A stretch of 64,000 nucleotides of DNA. Source: Pseudoips prasinana. Lineage: Eukaryota; Arthropoda; Insecta; Lepidoptera; Nolidae. Shown here in pieces: positions 45,901 to 57,900 of this stretch. The first letter of the stretch is position 1, and every line of letters begins with the position of its first letter. Location: contig OX621237.1 of assembly GCA_951640165.1 (NCBI GenBank), positions 3,596,001 through 3,660,000 of the forward strand. The letters are read 5' to 3'. The position numbers and the translations under genes were made by a program. The notes under the pieces were generated by a model. It was not told the DNA's origin, did no database searches, and saw nothing but the letters and a program-made list of their open reading frames with translations.

Positions 45901-48900
45901 TCAGTCTAGTTAGATGACAACATTCATTGTAATTGAAACCACAACCTACTTTCAACCCAAAACAAATACCAATGTATTAGTAATATTCAATATATCTTTA
46001 GCACAATGAGGCCAAGTGCGAGTCAGACCGTACACGAAGTGTTCTGTCCAAGATTTTACAGCAATCATACTAATATTATAAACGCGAAAGTTTGTAAGTA
46101 TGGATGGATGTATATTTGTTACGTGGATTTTAATGAAACTATACAATAATTTAGCTTATACATGAGAATAACAAAAAGCCCAAAGCCACCGCCAAATATT
46201 CCAAGTTTTTTATATAAATAATGATAACTCGTGCACTGTGGAAATCCCAGGGTTATAGTGAAAGTTACAATTCCTACTAATATTATAAACGCGAAAGTTT
46301 GTAAGTATGTATGGATGGATGGACGTTTGTTACTCTTTCACGTAAAATCTACTGAATGGATTATAATGAAACTTTACAATAATATAGCTGATACATCAGA
46401 ATAACACATAGGCTACAATTTATAAAGATATTGTGTGAATTGTCCAAAATATGACGATAAGTGTTAAGTAGGTTGGAAAAATCTACCATCTGCGAGCTAT
46501 TCCGGCGTGCACTGCCAAAACCGCTAGAGGACACATCCTACTAATATTATAAATGCGAAAGTTTGTGATAGATGAATGGATGTACAGACGACAGCACATC
46601 GAGCTGCCCCAATCTGTCAAATTTCTTTTATACATTTTCAACTTTATCACAAAAGCAAAAATTTGACACTTTGGGGTAACTTGATGTGCTGGCGTCTGTA
46701 CATTTGTTACTTTTTTTTACGCCAAAACTACTTTAACGCGGTGAAATAGCAGGGCATAGCTAGTTACTAATAAAGCGCAATAAAATATCACAAATCTGAG
46801 AAAATGCCAACTGCCCACCTTCTTTTAAAAACATAACCGTGCCGAGCCTGAAGTTTGAGGTTCGAACCTCGACCCTGGGCGGTTACTAGAGTTGGCTCCT
46901 GATATAAAATACATCAGTTGATGGGAATCTTATCTTATATATGTATTTTGCATGCTGATATGTTACTACAATGTAAAGCTTATTTCTAAAAGAACTCATT
47001 CCTAAACAGGTACGCAACCAACACCGTTATCCACAGAATATTGTTTAATAAAACAAAGTGCTTGCATAGTAATTAATGGAGCATGTAAAATTGTAATAAC
47101 AATTACCAGATATAACTACAATGAAAAACAAAAACAAAAATCGAACGTTAAAAAAACGATTGCGCTTTAGACCACAGATAAACATCAAACGTAACTGACT
47201 ATATAAACTTCCCAATTATTTTCTACGCATAATTTTAAAACAATTATTAAAGCCAAATTGTGTAGCAGGGCATATTATTACAAAATGTCTGATTATTGAA
47301 GTTACAAAAGTGCTTGGGATTGAGTTGTTCTGAGTCAACACACATGATTGTAATTAATCTTAAGTATATTTTATTTTAAAAAAGGATTCCTACTGAGATT
47401 TCTGGCAGAGTTTCTCAGTAGCTGCCACGTCATGCACTGCACAGTAGGGTAAAAAAATTACGATTCTACATAAATATAATTTATTTACGGAATAAATGAT
47501 TTTTACTTGACTTTGACTATAAAAGAGAGAAAAAAATGTGCGCTCACTCCACTCTATCTTTACCTGTAGGGTAAAGAGAGAGTGGAGTGAGCGCACATTT
47601 TTTAATAATGTAATATACGAAACGTAACTGTATCTCTTTCTATCTTCATTAACTTATTTCTCCCTCTCAACTTCCGCCCCGTCCGATCACATTTTTTCAT
47701 ACCATCGAGTTATTCAAATAAATCAATACAACCTTTTTAAACTTATTTAGACTGTTCTTGGTCTGGGCGTGTTTTGTTTCAGTATATTTCATACTAGCTA
47801 TGCCCCGCGGTTTCACCCGCGTTAAGGTATTTTGGCGTAAAAGAGTAACAAACATACATCTATACTCACAAACTTTCGCATTTATAATATTAGTAGGATG
47901 CGTACCTCTAGCGGTTTTGGCAGTGCACGCTGGAATAGCTCGCAGATATTTCCTATTTACTTGACACTTATCGTCATATTTTGAACAATTTGCACAACAT
48001 CTATATATATTGTAGCCTATGTGTTATTCTGATGTATCAGCTATATTATTGTAAAGTTTCATTATAATCCATTCAGTAGATTTAACGTGAAATAGTAACA
48101 AACGTCCATCCATCCATCCATACCTACTTACAATCTTTCGCGTTTATAATATTAGTAGGAATTGTAACTTCCACTATAACCCTGGGATTTCCACAGTGCA
48201 CGCGTTATCATTATTTATATAAAAAACTTGGAATATTTGGTGTTGGCCTTGGGTTTTTTGACTAGGCAAATATAAATAGGTGGCGTCTTGCCCCGATCTT
48301 TACTCTTTGCAATGAGGGATATTGTCTTCTGACCTTAACCCGTAACGTAACGTCTATTGATAACAAAGTATGCTGTCATGAATAAACACGCTCTCTCATA
48401 CTTTCCGACTAATGATATCAACCATTTAAGATACCAAGGCCTATTAAAGATAACAATTTTGACTAGAGATCGCACTTGTTCGAAATTCGAGGATTAATGT
48501 TCTATTGCCAAAATAACAAAAAATGAAAACAGGTTTTTATTCACGTAGACTTAAAAAAAGCGCATGTAAATAAATAGTCAGAACATGTTTGTAGTAATAT
48601 ATCATTATTTCTAGTACATATGTATATGTAGATATTTAGGTACACGGATGGTATGAAAAAAATTACAATAAGATTTATTTTAAAATAATAATGGTATTTA
48701 GCTAGCATGTGTAGGTTTGATTATCGTTTAAAATTTTAACTATATTTTTACTACATTTAGTCTGAATGGTTCTGTCTATATTAAGGTACGAATTAAATAT
48801 TATTATTATGGCGGACCTTGTGGTTATAACGACCGCCGCGCTTTAATGCTACCACCTATAAAAGACTATAGACATTAAAGATTAATAATATTAATTTGAT

Positions 48901-51900
48901 AAGAATATTGATAATATAATGTGCTGTGTGGTGATGGCGCAATATTATCGCGAATATTATCACCCCATCTCATCCCTTAGGGGACGAAGAAGTCGACCCA
49001 AGGGAGTGCCTGCCACAGAATAGGCAGCACCGTCTCTCTGAGTACTATTACCATCATACTGCGATCGCCAACCCGTCTGCCAAGCGTGGCGATTATGGCA
49101 TATCTCACAAGATGATTCTTGGGGAGGCTTTTGTCCAGCCGTGGACTTTTTATAGCTGTTATGATGATGATGATGAATATTAATTTGTTCTCAGTTTTGA
49201 CACTAAGTTTTTCAGTGTGTTGAAAGCATGGTAGCGTTTGTGTGACCCCTAAATAAATGTTCTATGTCTGAAAGTGCTTTATGTCCGGCAATTATATGTT
49301 TGTTGAGTAGCCAATTCAATCTTTATTGCAATCATGTGGACAATGGTATTACATATTACAAGTTTCAACATGACGCCCTGTTAGGGCACGGCAACATTAA
49401 ATAATTAATTAATAACAATTTCAATGGGCATGAATTTTCAAAGTATAGGTAGGTATATCAAAACATTATAACAATATCTATGCTATTATATTTTTTATTA
49501 TGATATATGTGGTATTTAATTAATAAGATGTGAAATAAAATTCATAAAATAATAATAATATCTAGGGACAATGTCACACAGATCATCCTAGCCCCAAACT
49601 AAGCAAAGCTTGTACTATGGGTACCAGGCGACGATATACATACTTATATAGATAGATAAATACTAATATACATAGAAAACTTCCATGACTCAGAAACAAA
49701 TATTCGTGCTCATCACACAAATATTTGCACTTACCGGGATTTGAAACCAGGACCACCAGCTTACAAAGGCTACGGTGACCAATAGCATTAATATTTGAAA
49801 TAATTTATGTACCCTATACATCCATATACAACTTGTAACTTAATTAACGCACATCCTGAATATAGTTGGTTCAGAATCGTTTACTGAATCGATTTATATC
49901 ATTTTTAATACAGGTAATTATTTAATTCCATAATAAATAATTAAAACTACGTAAATTATTGACATATTAACCCTGTACAGTCAAAACGAATTGAAATAGA
50001 CCGTAAATCAAAATAATAAGACTTTTAAAATCGCAGTTTATTTGTATTCATACAAATTCCATCATTCAATACAAAATAAAGAAAAATAAACTTTATTTCT
50101 AGAAACCAATTTAGTAAATAACAATGCATAGACATGTCAAATTAAAAATTCAGTGTATGTATTATGATTACAACATACGAGGGGTGATCCAAAAGTAATG
50201 ATAATCAATAATAAACACAATGAATAAAATAAAAAAATAAATTTATTTCTCAACATAGTCTCCTAGCAAGTCTATACATTTAGTCCATCTCTTTTCTAAA
50301 CCTAAAATTCCCTTAGAAAAAAAATCTTTATCTTGACTCTCAAAAAAGTCCTCAACCGCGGCCATCACGTCGCTATCATCGTCAAATTTCTTGCCTCGGA
50401 GGTGTTCCTTGAGTCGTGGAAAGAGATAGAAGTCACTGGGGGCTAGATCTGGTGAATAGGGGGGGTGTTCCACCAGCTCAAAGCCCGCTTCCTGAATGGC
50501 AGCCATGGCAATTGCAGCTTTGTGAACCGGTGCGTTGTCTTGATGGAACAGTACTCCAGCCCGCAGTTTGCCTCGCCTTTTCTCCTTAATAGCCTCCCGC
50601 AATCTTCTTATTTGTTCTGCATAATAGGAGCCTGTAATAGTGGCCCCCTTTTCCAAGTAGTCCACCATGATTATTCCTTCAGCATCCCAAAAAACAGACG
50701 CCATAACCTTCCCTGCTGAGCTTGACACTTTGAATTTCTTCGGCGTCGGTTCATCGGGTCGTTTCCATGTCATCGATTGTTGTTTTGTTTCAGGATCAAA
50801 ATGGTGGATCCAGGTCTCGTCCATGGTCACAAAACGTGACAAAAAATTATCCTTGACTGCCTGGAACTTTTCGAGATTTGCTCTTGACATGTCGACTCGT
50901 TTCTTCTTTTGCTCGTCGTTTAACATTTTCGGTACCCAACGCGCGGAGACCTTTCTCATATGCAATTCGTTCGCAAGGATTCTTTGAATGCTGCCATATG
51001 AGAGCCCTGTGACCTCAGCTACATGCCTGATAGTCATTCTTCGATCTTCCAATACAACTTCTTCAACTTTTTTCACATTTTCTTCAGTGAGGGACGTCGA
51101 TGGGCGTCCTTCGCGGTGTTCGTCTTCCGTCGATGTTCTTCCCAGCTTAAACTCCTTAGCCCAGCGTGCAACTGTGGAATATGGAGGAGAAGAGTCCCCT
51201 AATATTTCCACCAAGTCGCTGTGTATGTCTTTGGTAGACATTTTTTTCAAGCAGAGGTATTTAATGACAGCTCTGATTTAGTTTTTTTCCATTTTGATGT
51301 TCACTCCTTGACAGTCTGTATTCAAATGAATGTAGCTCCCGGGAATCGTGGCCTATTTATATGATTTTTTTTTCCTGAACTAGTGGGTAACTGAACAAGT
51401 GACTGATATTTTTTTTGTATTTTTGTGTGCACTAGAAATAACTGATTATCATTACTTTTGGATCACCCCTAGTATATCAACATATACATATACAATATTC
51501 TAATTGGGGTGTTGTGCGTTAATTACGTTACATGTTGTATACAATACTAACCTACTACATTATTTAATTTTTGTCATTATAGCCCCTGAAAATATGTAAA
51601 ACTCCAAATAATCTGTTATCTGTTTCTGAAATAAAATGATGTTTGTAGTTAGGCTAGGAAGTCTGCTATCGCCACCGAGTGGACAATACATGGAGGCGTA
51701 AAATAAATAGTTTACCAATCCACGGTATATGTTTATGTTGCTACAACCTGGAGTGATTTCCCAGTGCGTCTAAAGTGTATCGGCCTACACTTTAAACACA
51801 TTGCGAAATAATTTACAAAACAACCGAAGCAAACAGCTGACGATGATTCACAGGAAGTTTTAGTTTACAATTTGTCGTTCACATGCGCTTACTACTTTGC

Positions 51901-54900
51901 CTCTAGCACGAGTTCTTGCAGTTTACTTACTCGATCACACGTACAGTTTCGTCCCATACATTGAGCACCAGCGCCTCTCGCGGAAACTATTAAGAAATAA
52001 AACTATGGTGCTCAATGTATGGGACGAAACTGTACGTGTGATCGAGTAAGTAAACTGCAGGAACTCGTGCTAGAGGCACTTGTTGTTACCGTACACATTA
52101 TAGCGTAAAATTATTGTCATTTAACGAAGTCTGTATTAAGTTTTCTGTTTTCTGAGTCATCATCACTTAACTTTAATACCAATCACCAGCACTGACTATT
52201 CATTTTCTAACTCTCCCTTGTTTCTTTCTGATTAAATTCGTTGGGGGATCCAAAACAGTTAAAGTGATTCCCCGGGACATGCTTGAGCTTCACGGCTCAT
52301 TTCATTGTGTGCCATTATTTATGCTGTCTTACAGGAGTCCGATTGGTGGGACAGAGGGACTACTTCCGATTTCGTCCGATACCCAACACGTGTTTCACGT
52401 CAAACTAAAACGGCAAGCCTTTCAAGACTTCATTCATTAGTTTGGACAGTAGTTTCCCTAGTGTCAGAGTTTTTCAAGGCATCCAGTAAGCGACTGACAT
52501 GAGCAAAGCCGGAACCAACGGCTTCTAAGAAAATTTCGCCAAACACACTATACGCACTCGTATAATAACGTCCCTCCTAATTTCCTAGCCATCTGCGCGG
52601 GACATATATAGTACACAAGTGTGTGCGCAAATGCAGGGACACTTTCTATGCCATCACTCTCATGATCCGACGGGATGACTAGCGACACGACCGGAAAGAG
52701 GTCAGGTACAGAACCACCAGCTTTACGTACTCTCTGAGGCACGGGGGTATATAGGGGGATTTGAAAAACACGCCTCTTTTACTATTGTTTTTCATATATA
52801 GTGTTTTGCTTTTTCCAGGTGACAATCTAGGCAGCTACGTGCTCCGCGAGAGCATAATGCGTACGCAACAGATCACGTGTCCGTCGCTGGCGTGGCTGCT
52901 GCCGTCGCCGCTGTTCTGGAAGCCGGACGAGGTGTTGGTGCAGACGGACAAATTCAATTATACGGTTAAGGACTTCGAGAAGCTGTTCACGTGAGTTGCT
53001 TATGATTTTATTGATAGTTTATTTTTTATATCAGAGGGCGGCAAACGAGCAAGTGGGTCACCTGATGTTAAGTGATCACCGCCGCCCATGGACACTCGCA
53101 AAGAGTCGGCAAACAAGTGCCCCCAATGAGCTCTGGCGACCTTTCTAGCACGCAGAAACATCATTTTAATTATTAATGTTATTACTAAGGATGGTGGTCA
53201 TCTCTGGAGGAGGCCTTTACCTTTCATGGAGAGGGTTCTTGCCAACAAAATACAAACCCTATATCTAATGATTAAAATTTAAATATATATATAAAATATT
53301 TTCATTTTAAATCGAGTAATTATATAACTATATAACTTACTTGGTGTTGTAAATCTTATTAATATTTTTTGAATTACATGTATGCATACGTCTTAAAATG
53401 AAAATAACAGTAACTAAGATAGTATAATAATTAAAATTAAAGTATAATACAATTCGAGATTGTCATTAATTTTTGCATGCACATTGCTATTGTTTTATAA
53501 TCTGTACTACCAACAAGCAAGAAATAAAAGGCTTTTTTATTTTTATTTATTATTTATTTATTACTACTAAGGAATGTCTTCTGTTAGGTATTACTAAGGT
53601 ACTTCCCCATTCGGCTGCTCTTTGAGTGAATTAAAGCTGTGTCCTCTATAACATTACAATATATTACTCCCTTAAATGGAGTGTGCCTCCTTTCCCCTTT
53701 TATCCGGTGAAGCAGTAAAAGCCTCCTGGGATAACAGTAAGTACATATATAGTATAAAATAAAAATGTTGTGTGCTTTAGACCACACGACTGAAGTAAAA
53801 CTAAGATATATCAAACGTAACTGGCTATGAGAGAAAGAAAATGTGTTGCGAACACACATTTTCTTTCTCTCATAGCCAGCTTTCTCTCTCTTGCCCCTAT
53901 AGTAATATTCGAAACGTAACTCTCTCTCTGACGGTCACCGTAGCCTAGGTGGTAGTGCTCCTGCCTGCAAAGCTGGTGGTCCTGGGTTCGAATCCCGGTA
54001 AGTGCAAATATTTGTGTGATGAGCACGAATATTTGTTTCTGAGTCATGGATGTTTTCTATGTATATAAGTATTTATCTATCTATATAAGTATGTTTATCG
54101 TCGCCTGGTACCCATAGTACAAGCTTTGCTTAGTTTGGGGCTAGGATGATCTGTGTGACATTGTCCCTAGATATTATATATTATTATTATCTTTTTATAT
54201 TCACTAATTTAAATCTCCCTCTCAACTTCTGTTCGCCTCGCCCGGTCACACTTTTCGTAACGCTCTCGTCACGTATTCACCAGCTTACTCTCAAAGTCAA
54301 GCGTACCTAAAGAAGTTTTACTTCAAAAAGTCTGAACGGTTTTGGTTGAAATTTGGAATGCGGATGGTTATAGGTATTCTGTATTGGGAACCTTTCTATT
54401 GGATATGGAGAAGAAAATATCGTAAAACGAGCGTTCTTTTCTCCTTGAACGATTTCTGGCAGGCAACTTTTGGATGGATTGGAACTATAAATTATATAAA
54501 CAGTAGCAGGATTGCAATAAATAAATTATAAATTAAAGAATAAATTATACTGTGTTATAAATATATTGCATATCAAATATTGTATAACTTTACATATAAA
54601 AGTATCATAACAAACATATTACCCGCAAAAAATAAACTACACATCTTTGAGCACTTACATCTGTCGGTTCTGCACCTTATCGCACGTATACGTATTTCTA
54701 CGTATACGCACACTAACTGCTACATAGCACACACACTGCTGCGTAGCACTCGCACTGCTACGTAGCACATTTAGGTATTGCTATAACTCGATGCATCAAA
54801 AAAAAACTTCGTTTAAAAAAACCGACTTCAAAAACTAAAAAGTATAAAAAAATATCGTAATAAAGATTTAATTTAATACATCTCTTATGCAAACGTAATA

Positions 54901-57900
54901 CCTTTAATATTAATGATATAATATAATTTGTATGTGCTACCTATTGATAGGTTTGAAGTCGGTACCAAGCCAAATGTAAGGTATTAATATTATATATATT
55001 TTATGATAAAGTTTCATATGTTTCACATAAATTTTTATTGTTCTTTAAAATTATTTATGTAGGTTAATCTTTAGTCTAGGAATTTCTAAACAAAGTAAGG
55101 AAGCGGTTAGTAAAATTTACTTTTATTTTACTTAGGGCTTGGCACCGACTTCAAACCTATCAATAGGTGTCACATACATATTATAGTGTTTCATTAATAT
55201 TAAAGGTATTAGGTTTGCATAAGAGATGTATTCAATTAAATCTTTATTATGATATTTTTTTATACTTTTTAGTTTTTGAAGTCGGTTTTTTTAAACGAAG
55301 TTTTTTTTATTTGTTACTTTTTAGTGTCTAGCTATGGGTAGGCCTACGAAAGGTGCCACGGGCCTCAAAAATATAGGTCCCAAAAAACGGGAACGGAAAA
55401 ATCACATAAGTATATATCCTCCGAAAAAAAGTTGTTCGAAATTATATATTTCACGTTCTTGTGCGACAGTGAATGAAATTAGTCTGCTGAGCAGAGGGCT
55501 GTTAGACTAGGTCTTATTAGTGATCGATTAGCCAACGAGTCTGCTGAGCAGAGGGCTGTTAGTCTAGGTCTTATTAATGATCGATTAGCCAACGAGTCTG
55601 CTGAGCGGAGGGCTGTTAGACTAGGTCTTATTAATGAATGATTAGCCAACGAGTCTGCTGAGCAGAGGGTTGTTAGACTAGTTCTTATTAATGATCGATT
55701 AGCCAACGAGTCTGCTGAGCAGAGGGCTGTTAGACTAGGTCTTATTAGTGATCGATTAGCCAACGAGTCTGCTGAGCAGAGGGCTGTTAGTCTAGGTCTT
55801 ATTAATGATCGATTAGCCAACGAGTCTGCTGAGCAGAGGGCTGTTAGACTAGGTCTTATTAATGATCGATTAGCCAACGAGTCTGCTGAGCAGAGGGCTG
55901 TTAGACTAGGTCTTATTAATGATCGATTAGCCAACGAGTCTGCTGAGCAGAGGGCTAGGTCGTATTGATGATCAAGTAGACAACGAGTCTTCTGAGCCTA
56001 TATAATTAAAAAAACCGGCTGAGTTCGAGTCGGTCTCGCCCATGAAGGGTTCCCTAGCAGCAAGTATTTGAGTTGATAGAATGAAAGGTAAATTGCAGTT
56101 TACGATTTATGAGTTTAATTTTTATTTTGTGTTTAATTGTTATTATGTTTATGTATTTAATTTCCGGTGGAAGTTTGCATGGTAATTACATAAAATAATG
56201 CGCTTGTGCTAAAAGGTGCGCCTACATGCGCCTCCAATAACGAGCTTATAAGCGTGTATTAAACGATAGTCGTCTGCAATTGTTATTTATGTTCCCACCA
56301 AGAAACACTTGAACAGAATGAGCTAGACTGGCTAATATTTAAAAATGTGTGCCAAAAACAGTTACATCGTCCATATAAGCAAAAATTTTTTTACAAAATG
56401 TTCCATAAAATGAAAACTACTGGGCCAATCTATATAAAATTTTTATGGGACCAAATGGCAACTATTCCGCATCAAACTAAATAAGAATCACGTAAATCGG
56501 ATCATAAATATCTGAGTTATCGGTGTACATACTTAAAAAAAAATACCAGTGAACTTGAGAACCTCCTCCTTTGGAAGTCGGTTAAAGAAAGGAATCTAAA
56601 ATGGCGGCTTGTACTTGCGTTCTGCTTACGGTATGCGCGAGAGTCAGTATAGACGATACTAGTGTGCGAGCGAGAGATCATGATAAGCGCCGTCATTTAA
56701 GTTTCTTTCTTTAATGAACCGGGTTATAGTGGCCTGAATTGGCAACGGGCAAAGTTCCTAAACGGTTCGAAGTAATGCTACGTAGCAGTGCGTGTGCTAC
56801 GTAGCAGTACTTGTGCTACGTAGCAGTACTTGTGCTACGGTAGTAGTACGTGTGCTATGTAGCAGTAGGTAAAGTTTTAATTAATAATGATTATCTCGAT
56901 AGTGACATGGAACTACCGAACGCTTGGGAGATGCGCAAGGACACGGAGAGGTACACGCAGGACTTCAGCGCGCCCGGCGTAGAGATGCACTGCATCTACG
57001 GGTACAACATCTCCACGGTGGAAAGGTACTTATAGCTTGACCAACGAAATGGTTACTCGATTCTTCTGTACTTGTCTTTTGTAAAATAACATGTTTTACA
57101 AAGGCAGTTCAAGATGGCAATATCATCTCTCCTTCTGCGATTAACACTGAAAAAAAATACGTAGTAGTCTAGATAACTTATTTTTTATTTAGGGATATAA
57201 TGATATTTGTGTAATTAAACTGTCTGTCTTACAGTTAAACTATAGAACATATTTTGTTACTCATTGTTACAATTTGTTACTGTGAGTCGATGTCTGTCTA
57301 ATTAGATGCATTCGGTTATTCGTTGTTAGCTATTAAGATCTCAAAACATATGAGCGTACCTTTACTAAGGGGAGGTCTATTGATACAGTCCACATAACAA
57401 ATTGTCCTTATTATAAGTTTAGTTACAAATAAACTATCGTTGTGAACGCACGCTGTTTCAATGTAAAAATCCCGACGAGCCATAATAAACCTTATGCATT
57501 CAACAATGTCTACTAGATATTTTAGTTGAATAATTCAAACAAGGTAAAATTGTATGGTCGGACTGATATTTAGACTGGCATAAATTTTATTATCATACAA
57601 TTAAGTCACGAATAAGCCCAATGGATGGTGAGCGGCCGCTGTACGCTATGTATACTTGTATGGGCATCACTTGTGTAGTCTCTTAATGTTTGGTTTTTTT
57701 TTGAATATCCAGACTAGTGTACAAGCCTGGAACCTGGCTGGACGGCTACCCCACGCTGTGGCCGGGCGACGGCGACGGCACCGTGAACCTGCGCTCGCTC
57801 CGCGCGTGCGAACTGTGGCGCAAGCCGCGCCGGGGCAACAAGCTAGTCAAGTCCGTGGCGCTGCCCGGCGCCGAGCACCTCAAGATACTGCACGACCAGC

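Noticed and set aside
46064..48240. CRISPR-like or satellite array from repeated CCTACTAATATTATAAA motifs
   Set aside because: Spacing is irregular, copies lie in both orientations, and the motif is the end of a dispersed insect repeat.
53930..54010. Possible functional tRNA gene
   Set aside because: A and B boxes are good, but the sequence continues into a repeated SINE body and tail seen in three copies, and no cloverleaf acceptor stem closes.
55479..55934. 151-codon minus-strand ORF
   Set aside because: It is the shadow of a 57-bp tandem repeat, whose length in threes keeps several frames open; no start context, splice sites or homology support a gene.
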